A stretch of DNA of 64,000 nt from Acidovorax sp. RAC01 (GTDB lineage: Bacteria; Pseudomonadota; Gammaproteobacteria; Burkholderiales; Burkholderiaceae_C). Shown here in pieces: positions 16,400-24,579 of the stretch. The stretch's first letter is position 1. Each line of letters begins with the position of its first letter. The position numbers and the translations under genes are program-made. The stretch is taken from the NCBI RefSeq assembly GCF_001714725.1, contig NZ_CP016447.1, positions 1 to 64,000 on the forward strand. The letters run 5' to 3'. The notes beneath the pieces are model-generated. The model was not told where the DNA came from and made no database searches. It saw only the letters and a list, made by a program, of their open reading frames with translations.

Positions 16400-17206
16400 T
16401 CAGGGGGCCGGCAAATCGCGGCGGGGCAGCAGCCGGGGCATGGCCAGCCAGTGGCCTTCCACCGCGTGGATGGCAATGCGGTCGTCAAACACATGCTCCA
16501 GCGCACGGTGGGTGGCGGCGTCTTGCGCGGCGCCGTGGTGGCGCAGGCGGCCCGCCGCGATGATGGCCACGTCATCGGCCTGCAGCGCAAACGACACCTC
16601 GTGCAGCACGCTGACCACGGTCTTGCCTTGCGCGACCAACTCGCGCACCAGCAGCAGCCAGTCCGCCTGGTGCGGCGGGTCGAGGTTGGCCAGGGGCTCG
16701 TCCATCAGCAGCACCTGCGCCTGCACGGCCAGCGCGCGGGCCAGCAGCACGCGCTGGCGTTCGCCGCCCGACAGTTGCCCGAGGGCTCGCTGGCGCCAGT
16801 CCCAGGCGCGGGTGGCGCGCAGGGCCTGCTCCACGGCGGCGTGGTCGGCATCGCTGGGGGGCGACAGCCAGTGCTGGTGCGGCAGGCGCCCGAGCATGGC
16901 CACGTCGTACACCAGCAAGTCGTCGGCGGCGACTTCGTTTTGCCCCAGCCACGACAGGGCGCGCGCCCGGTCGCTGCGGTGCCAGCCCGCCAGCGGGTGG
17001 CCCAGCAGCTGCACGCTGCCCGTGCAGGGCAGCAGGCCCGCCAGCGCCCGCAGCAGCGTGGACTTGCCCGCGCCGTTGGGGCCGACGATGCTGGTCCAGC
17101 GACCGGCCGCCACGTCGAGCGTGATGCCGTGCAATATGGGCTGTTTTCCGATGCTGGCGCTTACCCCATCTGCATGGATAGCTATCTTTTCAGGAGCATT
17201 GAGCAT
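16400..17206 (-). CDS. btuD: cobalamin ABC transporter ATP-binding protein
   Basis: This is the ATPase of a FecE/BtuD-type importer. The 268 residues contain Walker A GPNGAGKST at 42-50, signature LSGGERQRVLLARAL, Walker B VLLMDEPLANLDPP and the switch histidine in VSVLHEVSF. It begins directly after the btuC stop. B12 is the likely substrate because btuB, btuF and btuC surround it under a cobalamin riboswitch. The first roughly 20 codons lie within a copy of the dispersed repeat (17141-17199), so the repeat seems to have supplied the N-terminus. Confidence 0.92.
   Translation of the reverse strand: MLNAPEKIAIHADGVSASIGKQPILHGITLDVAAGRWTSIVGPNGAGKSTLLRALAGLLPCTGSVQLLGHPLAGWHRSDRARALSWLGQNEVAADDLLVYDVAMLGRLPHQHWLSPPSDADHAAVEQALRATRAWDWRQRALGQLSGGERQRVLLARALAVQAQVLLMDEPLANLDPPHQADWLLLVRELVAQGKTVVSVLHEVSFALQADDVAIIAAGRLRHHGAAQDAATHRALEHVFDDRIAIHAVEGHWLAMPRLLPRRDLPAP
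17141..17199 (-). repeat. dispersed repeat, copy 3 (over the btuD start)
   Basis: Read on the minus strand this copy contains CTGAAAAGATAGCTATCC, then GCAGATGGGGTAAGCGCCAG. It aligns with the consensus ATAGCT...AAGCGCnAG. It begins a few bases after the btuD ATG and encodes residues about 3-22 of the protein. Confidence 0.6.
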
Positions 17207-18283
17207 TTACAGCACTCCCCCGGGCCCCGTGCGCCGGTGCATCAGCCACAGCAGGTAGCCGCCACCCAGCACCGCCGTGAGCACGCCCACGGGCAACTCC
17301 TGCGGAGCGATGAGCCCGCGCGCCAGCAGGTCGGCGCCCGCCAGCAGCACCGCGCCCATCAGGCTGGCCAGGCCCATCAGCCGGCCATGCGGCACCTTGA
17401 CCACGGCACGCACCAGGTGCGGTGCGGCCAGGCCTACGAATGCAATCAGGCCCGTCTGCGCCACGGCCGTGCCGGTGGCCAGGGCGAGCACCGCCACCAG
17501 CGCGGCACGCAGCGGCGCCAGCGGCAAGCCCAGGCTGTGCGCGGTAGCTTCACCCAGCGCCAGGCCGTCGAGCACGCGCGACAGCGCCCAGGCTGCCACC
17601 ACGCACAGCAGCCACACCCCGGCCATCAGCACACACGATGTCCAGCCCACGAACCCGGTGGAGCCCAGCAAAAAGGCCTGCATGGCCTGCAGCGAATCGG
17701 GCGACAGCAGCAGGATGAGCGAGGTGAACGCGCCCAGCACCACGCCCACGATCACGCCCGCCAGCAGCAGCCGCAGCGTGTGCTGCACACCGCGCGCCAG
17801 CGCCAGCGTGAGCAGCACGGCCAGCACCGCGCCTGCAAACGCGGCCCCGGTCAACCCCAAACGCACCAGCCAGTGGCCTGAAAACACCATGGCCGCCGCA
17901 GAGCCCCCTGCACTGCCCACCATGCCCGCACCGCCGCCCATCAGCGCCAGTGCCGTGGCCACGCCCAGCGATGCGCCCGAGGCGCTGCCCAGCAAATACG
18001 GGTCGGCCAGCGGGTTGCGAAACAGGCCCTGCGCCACCGCACCCGCCAGCCCCAGCAACGCACCCGCGCACCACGCGCCCAGGGTGCGCGGCAGGCGGAT
18101 GTCCCACACGATCTGCCAGGCCATGGCGCGCGCGGCCGGGTCGGTGCCGTCGCCCCAGAGCGCCGGCCACAGGTTTTCCAGCCCCACGCTCCCCACGCCC
18201 GTGCCCAGCGGCACCAGCAGCGCGCTGGCCAGCAGCAGCAGGCCCGCCAGCCACCGGCCGCGCTGGGCCACGGTTCCGATCAT
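17207..18283 (-). CDS. btuC: cobalamin ABC transporter permease
   Basis: FecCD/BtuC-family permease of 358 residues with about ten membrane spans. Family motifs are RLPRTLGAWCAGALLGLAG, NPLADPYLLGSASGASLG, FVGLAAPHLVRAVVKVPHGR and the C-terminal LPVGVLTAVLGGGYLLWLM. It overlaps the btuF stop by four bases (ATGA) and abuts btuD. With BtuF and BtuD it would carry corrinoid from periplasm to cytoplasm. Confidence 0.93.
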   Translation of the reverse strand: MIGTVAQRGRWLAGLLLLASALLVPLGTGVGSVGLENLWPALWGDGTDPAARAMAWQIVWDIRLPRTLGAWCAGALLGLAGAVAQGLFRNPLADPYLLGSASGASLGVATALALMGGGAGMVGSAGGSAAAMVFSGHWLVRLGLTGAAFAGAVLAVLLTLALARGVQHTLRLLLAGVIVGVVLGAFTSLILLLSPDSLQAMQAFLLGSTGFVGWTSCVLMAGVWLLCVVAAWALSRVLDGLALGEATAHSLGLPLAPLRAALVAVLALATGTAVAQTGLIAFVGLAAPHLVRAVVKVPHGRLMGLASLMGAVLLAGADLLARGLIAPQELPVGVLTAVLGGGYLLWLMHRRTGPGGVL

Positions 18284-19263
18284 GGGCGCACCGCCGCAGG
18301 CGCCTTGGCCGCGTTGCCCGCACTTCCCGCATTGCCCGCAGCCTTGCTGGCCAGGCAGCGCGCCATGATGCGGGCGCCCTCGGCCATGCGCGGGCCGGGG
18401 CGCACCAGCACGTCGGCCTCTTCAGGCGGGAACACGCACAACCACTGCTCGCGCACCGCGCGCATGTTGCTCCAGCCCGGCCGCTCGGTCAGGCCCTCCA
18501 CGCTGCGCGCCCCCACCATGATCAGGTCGGGGTCTGCACGCACCACGAACTCGGGGTTGAGTTTGGGAAACGGCCCCAGCGACGCGGGCAGGATGTTGCG
18601 GGCACCCAGGCGCGTCAGCGTCTCGCCAATGAACGACGAGGCACCGGCCCCGTACGGGCCGCGGTTCACTTCGAAATACACCCGCACGCCGCGGGCCGCA
18701 GGCGGCACCGACTGCGCGGCTGCCTCCACCGCGGCATCGATGTTGCGCCACACGCGCTGCGCATCGGGCACGGCCAGCACCTGGCCGAGCTTGCCCATCA
18801 CGCGCTGCACATCGGCGTGGCTCTTGGTCTCCAGCGCCACCACGGCCACGCCCAGCGATTCGAGCCGGGCCGATGCCCGCGATGACGTGGCCATCAGCAC
18901 CACGTCGGGCCGCAGCGCCACGATGGCCTCGATGTTCGGATCGAGCCCGCCGCCCACCTGCGGCAGGCGTGTCACGGTTTCGGGCCAGTTGGAATAGCGA
19001 TCCACACCCACCAGGCGGTGGCACTGGTCGAGCGCACACACCGTCTCGGTCAGCGATGGCAGCAAGCTCACGATGCGCTGGGGCGGGCGCGGCAGCGTGA
19101 CGACGCGGCCCCGGTCGTCGGTCAGCTGCACGGCGGGTTGCGGAGCCCTCTCAGCCGCAACCGCAGGCGCAGGCTGCGCGCGCGCCAGCGCGGCCATCAG
19201 CAGGCCCAGCGCCACCACGATGGCAATCACCCACAGGATGCGGCGCACGGGGGTCGGTTTCAT
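18280..19263 (-). CDS. btuF: cobalamin periplasmic binding protein
   Basis: Class III substrate-binding protein of 327 residues for the BtuCD importer. The ATG before KPTPVRRILWV gives a membrane-targeting N-terminus (signal peptide or anchor, residues 7-29). Typical blocks are RIVSLLPSLTETVCAL, LVGVDRYSNWPETV, PDVVLMATSSRASARLE and RPGPRMAEGARIMARCL. The C-terminal tail is Ala/Gly-rich low complexity. It overlaps cobU upstream and btuC downstream by four bases each. Confidence 0.9.
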   Translation of the reverse strand: MKPTPVRRILWVIAIVVALGLLMAALARAQPAPAVAAERAPQPAVQLTDDRGRVVTLPRPPQRIVSLLPSLTETVCALDQCHRLVGVDRYSNWPETVTRLPQVGGGLDPNIEAIVALRPDVVLMATSSRASARLESLGVAVVALETKSHADVQRVMGKLGQVLAVPDAQRVWRNIDAAVEAAAQSVPPAARGVRVYFEVNRGPYGAGASSFIGETLTRLGARNILPASLGPFPKLNPEFVVRADPDLIMVGARSVEGLTERPGWSNMRAVREQWLCVFPPEEADVLVRPGPRMAEGARIMARCLASKAAGNAGSAGNAAKAPAAVRP

Positions 19264-19856
19264 GGCGTGGGTTCTTTCAACGTGAGGGGCAGCCCGGCTG
19301 CCATGAGGGTGACGCGCGGGCACACCGCCGCCACCTGCTGGTTGAGCAGGCCAAGGGCATCGACAAACGCCCGCACTTCGCGTCCCATCGGGATGACCCC
19401 CAGGCCGATCTCGTTGCCCACCAGAACAACGGGCCCGGGGGCCTGCCGAATTGCTACTAAAAACATAGCTTCTTGCGCTTTCCAGTCCTGCGCGAGGGCC
19501 GTTTTTTGCTCTGAATCCATGGTTTCGATGCCCAGCGGCATGGTCCAGTGGGTCAGCCACAGCGTGAGGCAGTCCACCACCACCAGCGTGTGCGGGTTGC
19601 TGGCATCGGCCAGCGCGGTGGCCACGTCGCGCGGCGCCTCCAGCGTGACGATGCCCGGCACGCGCACTGCGCGGTCGCGCTGGTGGCGGGCGATGCGCTC
19701 GCGCATCTCGTCGTCCCAGGGCTGGGCGGTGGCAATGAGCACAGCGCGATGGTCGGGTGCGCTGGCCAGCCAGTTGCGCGCCAGCAGTTCGGCACGGCGC
19801 GACTTGCCGCTCTTTTGGCCGCCCAGGATGAGTTCGGTGGTGATGCGGGATGGCAT
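19260..19856 (-). CDS. cobU: adenosylcobinamide kinase / adenosylcobinamide-phosphate guanylyltransferase
   Basis: Bifunctional CobU (CobP) phosphorylates adenosylcobinamide and then transfers GMP to it, preparing the corrinoid for lower-ligand attachment. The product has 198 residues. The ATG before PSRITTELIL places the P-loop GGQKSGKS at 12-19. Other motifs are the LIATAQPWDDEM block with EMRERIARHQRDR, VVDCLTLWLTHW and VGNEIGLGVIPMGREVRAF. The linker reading DSEQKTALAQDWKAQEAMF is coded by a copy of the dispersed repeat without loss of frame. It lies 13 bases after cobB and overlaps btuF by four. Confidence 0.94.
   Translation of the reverse strand: MPSRITTELILGGQKSGKSRRAELLARNWLASAPDHRAVLIATAQPWDDEMRERIARHQRDRAVRVPGIVTLEAPRDVATALADASNPHTLVVVDCLTLWLTHWTMPLGIETMDSEQKTALAQDWKAQEAMFLVAIRQAPGPVVLVGNEIGLGVIPMGREVRAFVDALGLLNQQVAAVCPRVTLMAAGLPLTLKEPTP
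19451..19518 (+). repeat. dispersed repeat, copy 4 (inside cobU)
   Basis: The plus strand reads TTGCTACTAAAAACATAGCT, then TCTTGCGCTTTCCAGTCCTG, CGCGAGGGCCG and TTTTTTGCT. It is a full-length copy of the pattern lying antisense in cobU between the CLTLWLTHW block and the VGNEIGLG block. Confidence 0.65.
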
Positions 19857-19869
19857 GGTGGCAGGCCGG

Positions 19870-21255
19870 TCAGTGGGCACCAACGCCCAGCAGATGCGCC
19901 ACAGCCCCGGGGCTGGACGGAAACCAGGCGTGAAAGTAGCTGGCGTGGATGCTGCCGTGGCGGTACACCGCTTCGCCGCCGCCCGCTGCGGCCTCGGGGC
20001 CATCGTGCGGGCGCTGGGTGCGGGCCACCACCGCCGCGCTGCTGTCGCAGGTGGAGTAGTGAAAGGTGTGCCCGCGCAGCGTGTGCCCGCCCAGGGCCAG
20101 CTGCTGCGGCCCCAGCGCGGCCAGACGCTGCTGCATGGTCACCCGGCCCGGCAACAGGCCCCACAGCGGTGCTGCTGTGCCGTCGGCCAGCGTGATGGCA
20201 TCGCACAGCGCCATCATTCCGCCGCACTCGGCCCATACGTGTTTGCCGGCCCGGACGTGCGCCTGCAGACTGGCCGCCATGCCGGTGTTGGCGGCCAGCT
20301 GGGCGGTGTGCAGCTCCGGGTAGCCGCCCGGCAGCCACAGCGCATCGCAGTCCGGCAGCCAGGCATCGGCCAGCGGCGAGAAGAAGACCACGCGCGCGCC
20401 CAGATCGCGCAGGGTCTGCACGTTGGCGGCGTACACAAAGCAAAAGGCCGCGTCTTGCGCTACGGCCACCGTGCGACCCGCCAGCAGGGGCGGTACCGCG
20501 GCAGCCGCTGGCGGCGCAGGGAAGTCCACCGCCCAGCGCTGCAGCGCGTGAATGTCCATCGCGCCAAGTGGCGTCTCGCGCAGCGCATCGGCGGCCGCGT
20601 CCAGCCGCTCCATGCGGTCGGGCAGCTCATGCGCCGCCACCAGGCCCAGGTGGCGCTCGGGCAGCAGAGCGCCGCCCTTGGCTGCTGCTTTGGCGTTGCT
20701 GCCCGCAGGCTGCACGCGCGCCAGCGCACCCAGCCAGTCGCCCGCATCGCGCAGCCCGTCGCGCAGCATGTCGGCGTGGCGCGCACTGCCCACACGGTTG
20801 GCCAGCACGCCCGCCCACGGCAGGCCAGGCCGGTAGTGCCGCAGGCCAAACGCCATTGCGCCAAACGTGCCCGCCATGGCCGACGCATCGACCACCGCCA
20901 GCACGGGTATACCAAAGCGCTGGGCCAGGTCGGCCGCGCTGGGGTCGCCATCAAACAGGCCCATCACGCCCTCCACCAGAACCAGGTCGGCCTGCTGCGC
21001 GGCCGCGTGCAGGCGCTGCGTGCAGTCTTGCTCGCCGTTCATCCAGAGGTCCAGCTGGTGCACGGGCGCGCCGCTGGCCAGCTCCAGCCAGTTCGGGTCG
21101 AGAAAATCCGGCCCGCACTTAAACACCTGCACGCGCCGCCCCTGGCGCGCGTGCAGGCGCGCCAGCGCGGCGGTCACGGTGGTCTTGCCCTGCCCCGAGG
21201 CCGGCGCTGCAATCAACAGCGCCGGGCAACGGGCGGCTGACGCCGCCAGGGTCAC
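19870..21255 (-). CDS. cobB: cobyrinate a,c-diamide synthase
   Basis: CobB (CbiA) amidates the a and c side chains of (hydrogeno)cobyrinate using glutamine and ATP. The product has about 461 residues. I choose the GTG that overlaps the btuB stop (GTGA); a GTG four codons earlier is possible. The ATPase half has LLIAAPASGQGKTTVTAAL and VEGVMGLFDG. The amidotransferase half has LPGGYPELH, the nucleophile cysteine in WAECGGMMALCD, and the late histidine region RHGSIHASYFHAWF. The presence of CobB implies the host handles cobyrinic acid and not only cobinamide, though no ring-building genes are in the window. Confidence 0.94.
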   Translation of the reverse strand: MTLAASAARCPALLIAAPASGQGKTTVTAALARLHARQGRRVQVFKCGPDFLDPNWLELASGAPVHQLDLWMNGEQDCTQRLHAAAQQADLVLVEGVMGLFDGDPSAADLAQRFGIPVLAVVDASAMAGTFGAMAFGLRHYRPGLPWAGVLANRVGSARHADMLRDGLRDAGDWLGALARVQPAGSNAKAAAKGGALLPERHLGLVAAHELPDRMERLDAAADALRETPLGAMDIHALQRWAVDFPAPPAAAAVPPLLAGRTVAVAQDAAFCFVYAANVQTLRDLGARVVFFSPLADAWLPDCDALWLPGGYPELHTAQLAANTGMAASLQAHVRAGKHVWAECGGMMALCDAITLADGTAAPLWGLLPGRVTMQQRLAALGPQQLALGGHTLRGHTFHYSTCDSSAAVVARTQRPHDGPEAAAGGGEAVYRHGSIHASYFHAWFPSSPGAVAHLLGVGAH

Positions 21256-23120
21256 TGGGGCGCCCACTTCACACCCACGTAGAAGGTACGGCCCGCCGTG
21301 GCGTAGTTGCGTGCCAGCTGGTAGTCCTTGTCGGTGAGGTTGTCGACGCGCGCCAGCAGCGTGTAGTCGCGCGCCAGGCGGGTGCTGGCGTACAGGTTGA
21401 CGAGCGTGTAGCTGCCCAGCACCGCCGTGTTGGCGGCGGTGTCGAAGCGGCGGCCCGAGGCCTGCACTTCAGCGCCTACCGTCCACGCATCCAGGCGGGT
21501 ATCGGCCCCCAGCGTGGCGTGATGGCGCGCGCGGCGGGCCAGTTGCTTGCCCGTGTCCAGATCGCGCGGGCGCTGCAAGTCGAGCGAGCCATGCAGCTGC
21601 ACAGCGCCGATGCGGTGCGTGCCTGCAAAGGTCACGCCCTTGTATTCGGCGCGGGCCGTGTTGGCATAGCAGCCGAAGGGGGATGCGCAGGTGCCGGCAC
21701 CGGCAAACGAGATCAGGTCCTGCACGCGGTTGCGGAACAGCGTGGCCGAGAAGCTGCTGGCGCCTTGCGCATAGCGCAGCGCCACCTCGGCGTTGCGGCT
21801 GCTTTCGGGGCGCAGCGTGGCCAGGCCGTATTCGCTAAAGCGGTGGTACAGCGTGGGCGCACGGAAGGCCGTGCCCACCGAGGCCGTAGCGCGCCACTGC
21901 GGGGTGATGGCGTAGCCATAGGCCACGCTGCCGGTGCTCTTGCCGCCAAACTCGCTGTCCGAGTCGTGCCGCAGGTTCAGCTGCACCGTGTGCCCATGGG
22001 CGTTGAAACCGTAGCCCAGCGCAATCCCGTCCTGCGAACGCTTGCGGTCGATGGGCGCGTTTTTCAGGTGGTCTTCGCGGCGCTCCAGCGCGGCGCTCAG
22101 CAGATGGGCGCCCACGCGCCATTCGTTCTGGAACAAATAACCACGCAGGCGCGTTTCGGTCAGGTAGGGCGAAGGGCGTGTCTCGTATTCGTCGCGCGAA
22201 TCGGTGATGGACAGGCGCGTTTTGTACGCAGTGCTCCACTGCGCCAGCCAGTTCAGACCCAGCGCGTGCAGGGTGTGCAGGCTGCGGTCGTCCTTGCCCA
22301 GGCCGTTGTCGTAGCCGCTGTGGGTGTCATTCGCCAGCAGGGTGCCCTCCAGCCGGTGCGCCGCATTCACCTGCAAGCCCACCCGGGCGTGCCCAGCCGT
22401 GGTGCGATAGCCATCGCGGTCTGGGTTCTGCGTGGCGATCGGGCGGGCGTTGAAGCCCTTGCTTTCCTCGCGGGCCAATCCCAGCGCGTAGTCGATGGTG
22501 CCGCTGGCACCGCTCATGCCGGCTTCGATCTTGCGGGTGCCATGCGTGCCTGCGCCAGCACTGATGTACGGCGCAAACCCGTTCTCGCCACGCTTGGTGA
22601 AGATCTGCACCACGCCGCCCAGTGCATCCGATCCGTACACCGCCCCGGCGGGGCCGCGAAGCACTTCGATGCGGTCGATGAGTCCGAGCGGAATGCTCTC
22701 CCAGGGCGCGCCACCGGTGGACTGCGAATCGATGCGCACACCATCGATGTACACGGCTGTGAAACGGGTTTCTGCACCGCGCAGGAACACGCTGGTGGTG
22801 CTGCCCGGTCCGCCGTTGCGGGCGAACTCCACGCCCGGCAAACGGCCCAGCAGATCGGCCAGCCCAGTGGCACCGCTGCTTTCGATCGTCTCGCGGTCGA
22901 CGATGGAAATGTCGGCCACCAAATCTGCCAGTGGCTGCGGCGTGCGCGATGCGGCCACCACGGTTTCGGCGAGCGTTGGGGCACGCAGGTTTTGTGCAAT
23001 GAGCACAGGGTCGGTCAAAGCGCCCTGGGCGAATGCGGCAGTGCAGCCGGCTGCGGCCAGTGCAGCGGCAACCCGGGACAAGGGCGCGAGTGTGCGCGCA
23101 CGAGGGGTACGTAGGTTCAT
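21252..23120 (-). CDS. btuB: TonB-dependent vitamin B12 receptor
   Basis: Outer-membrane cobalamin receptor of 622 residues. The signal peptide ends near AAFAQ (about residue 32). A TonB-box-like ETVVAASR is followed by the plug domain (ADISIVDRETIESSGATGLADLLGRLPGVEF, VYIDGVRI, IEVLRGPAGAVYGSDALGGVVQIFTK). The beta-barrel ends with GRTFYVGVKWAPQ, whose penultimate residues differ from the usual terminal Phe. It is the first gene after the cobalamin riboswitch at 23210-23416, so it should be repressed when adenosylcobalamin is plentiful. Confidence 0.95.
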   Translation of the reverse strand: MNLRTPRARTLAPLSRVAAALAAAGCTAAFAQGALTDPVLIAQNLRAPTLAETVVAASRTPQPLADLVADISIVDRETIESSGATGLADLLGRLPGVEFARNGGPGSTTSVFLRGAETRFTAVYIDGVRIDSQSTGGAPWESIPLGLIDRIEVLRGPAGAVYGSDALGGVVQIFTKRGENGFAPYISAGAGTHGTRKIEAGMSGASGTIDYALGLAREESKGFNARPIATQNPDRDGYRTTAGHARVGLQVNAAHRLEGTLLANDTHSGYDNGLGKDDRSLHTLHALGLNWLAQWSTAYKTRLSITDSRDEYETRPSPYLTETRLRGYLFQNEWRVGAHLLSAALERREDHLKNAPIDRKRSQDGIALGYGFNAHGHTVQLNLRHDSDSEFGGKSTGSVAYGYAITPQWRATASVGTAFRAPTLYHRFSEYGLATLRPESSRNAEVALRYAQGASSFSATLFRNRVQDLISFAGAGTCASPFGCYANTARAEYKGVTFAGTHRIGAVQLHGSLDLQRPRDLDTGKQLARRARHHATLGADTRLDAWTVGAEVQASGRRFDTAANTAVLGSYTLVNLYASTRLARDYTLLARVDNLTDKDYQLARNYATAGRTFYVGVKWAPQ

Positions 23121-23209
23121 GGGAATCGTCGTCAACAAACAACCCGCGCCGGCCTCCCCGCCAGCAAATGGGTGATACGGCCACACGCACCTTCATCAGG
23201 CGCACGCAG

Positions 23210-23416
23210 CCACCGTGTTGGCCGGTATCCGGGCTGGCGGAACACCCCCCAATGCCTTCCCATGTGCTTGTTCAGGGCACACAGTGGCGTATGGATGGAG
23301 AGAGAATCAAAAGCAGATTCGTCCGCTGACCGTTGCGGGGGCAGCGCAGGCTGGGCACGCCACGTGGTGACGATGCCTCCCTGCTTCCCGTTGAACTGCG
23401 GCATGTGAACCACACC
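23210..23416 (-). ncRNA. cobalamin riboswitch upstream of btuB
   Basis: On the minus strand the core reads in order CAACGGGAAGCAGG, GCTGCCCCCGCAACGGTCAG, CGCCACTGTG, CACATGGGAAGGC and CCGCCAGCCCGGATACCGGCC, which are the conserved cobalamin-riboswitch blocks. About 90 bases separate it from the btuB ATG, with GC-rich pairing that could mask translation. It should govern btuB and, by operon structure, the ten genes behind it. Confidence 0.94.
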
Positions 23417-23480
23417 GCGAGCACCAACGGGGCGGATTTTACGTCCTTTACGGCACCCCAACCCTACAATCGCAGGCTCT

Positions 23481-23705
23481 ATGGCCACACCGTCCACCAC
23501 AGACCAGATCGCCGAGCGCGTCGAACGCCTGCTGCTGCGCCACGCCGAGCTGCAACGCACCAACGCGCTGCTGGCCGAGCAGGTGGCAACCCTCACGCAG
23601 GAGCGCGACTCCCTCAAGTCTCGCCTGAGCGCCGCGCGCGCCCGCGTCGATGCGCTGCTGGAACGACTGCCCGTCGCAGCCCCCGCTACCAAGGAGACCC
23701 CATGA
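23481..23705 (+). CDS. small coiled-coil ZapB-like protein (TIGR02449-type)
   Basis: The 74-residue protein is almost entirely a heptad-type coiled coil (RVERLLLRHAELQRTNALLAE onward), with the Glu/Leu/Gln-rich pattern of ZapB/TIGR02449 proteins that sit before zapA. A role with FtsZ-ring assembly is inferred. The stop overlaps the zapA ATG by four bases (ATGA), so the two are translationally coupled. Confidence 0.8.
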   Translation: MATPSTTDQIAERVERLLLRHAELQRTNALLAEQVATLTQERDSLKSRLSAARARVDALLERLPVAAPATKETP

Positions 23706-24073
23706 AGCAGATCGAGGTGCAGATCCTGCAGCAGAGCTACCTGCTGTCCTGCCCGGAGGGCCATGAAGGCCGCCTGCTGGATGCGGTGGAGCGCGTGGAC
23801 ACGGCCATGACGAAGATCAGGGACGCGGGCAAGGTGCGTGCACGCGAACGCATTGCCGTGCTGGCCGCGCTGAATCTCGCCTTCGAGATCGCCGACCGCG
23901 ATGCCGCCGATCTGGCCGCCCGATCTGCCGAGCGCAGGGCCGCGCCAGCCCCTGCGGCCAGCACCACCACAGCACAACACGAGCTGCCGCTGCCCGAGGC
24001 AGACGACGAGCGACTGCGCGCGGTGGTCGGCCGGCTCGATGACGCGCTGGGCGGGGACGGCAGACTGCTCTGA
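23702..24073 (+). CDS. zapA: cell division protein ZapA
   Basis: ZapA binds FtsZ and bundles protofilaments at midcell. The 123-residue protein has the family opening KQIEVQILQQSYLLSCPEGHE, then LLDAVERVDTAMTKIRDAGK and RERIAVLAALNLAFEI, followed by a C-terminal helix and an Ala-rich linker. It directly follows the coiled-coil gene, and the 6S RNA gene lies about 230 bases downstream, the usual proteobacterial order. Confidence 0.93.
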   Translation: MKQIEVQILQQSYLLSCPEGHEGRLLDAVERVDTAMTKIRDAGKVRARERIAVLAALNLAFEIADRDAADLAARSAERRAAPAPAASTTTAQHELPLPEADDERLRAVVGRLDDALGGDGRLL

Positions 24074-24301
24074 ATCGCGCGCCCTGTGCGCGGGTGCGCC
24101 ACCGCCAGCATCGCGCCAGCGCAGAACTGCACCACAATCTTTTTTCCTGTCGCCCCTGCGACCATCGCCACCTTGGCCCTCGCGCCGGTGTGGGTGAACA
24201 GACCCGACAGTCTGCAGAGCCCGTGCTTTCCGGGTGCATGGCTTACCCCGATTTACATGCCCTTGTGCCTGCGCGGGCCCGCTGTGCGTCCTACAATCGG
24301 G

Positions 24302-24480
24302 CTGTCTGCGATGCTGCCGGGCTTTATATTTCCTTGAACCAATGCTCAACGAGCTCGGGCTTGGTAATTGCCGGGTGAGCGTGATCATCTCGCGTCAGAT
24401 GAACCCAACGCCTGGCTGCCCTCGCCCACCTGAACCCCCGGTTCAGGATGAGAGTTCGGTGGTCATCGCAGACACCTTAT
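24302..24480 (+). ncRNA. ssrS: 6S RNA
   Basis: 6S RNA mimics an open promoter and sequesters sigma-70 RNA polymerase. The assignment rests on position (downstream of zapA), length (about 180 bases) and structure: the ends pair as TGTCTGCGATG with CATCGCAGACA, closing a long rod with a central bulge region. A TACAAT -10 box lies at 24292-24297, a few bases before the inferred 5' end. No obvious -35 is seen. The ends are estimates. Confidence 0.85.
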
Positions 24481-24579
24481 TTCACCGGCGTCCCCCCCGC
24501 GCCGCGCTGGCGGCAAGCCGGGTGCGGCGTGCGCGGCCGCCCTCCCCGCGACCCGCGCGCCCTTTGCTGTCTCTGCCCC

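Noticed and set aside
15785..17881. 698-codon plus-strand frame opposite cobO, btuD and btuC
   Set aside because: Low-complexity His/Gln/Arg composition; the minus strand encodes three well-marked genes.
23132..24388. 418-codon minus-strand frame over zapA and the btuB riboswitch
   Set aside because: It overlaps zapA, the coiled-coil gene and a riboswitch, and has no recognisable domain.
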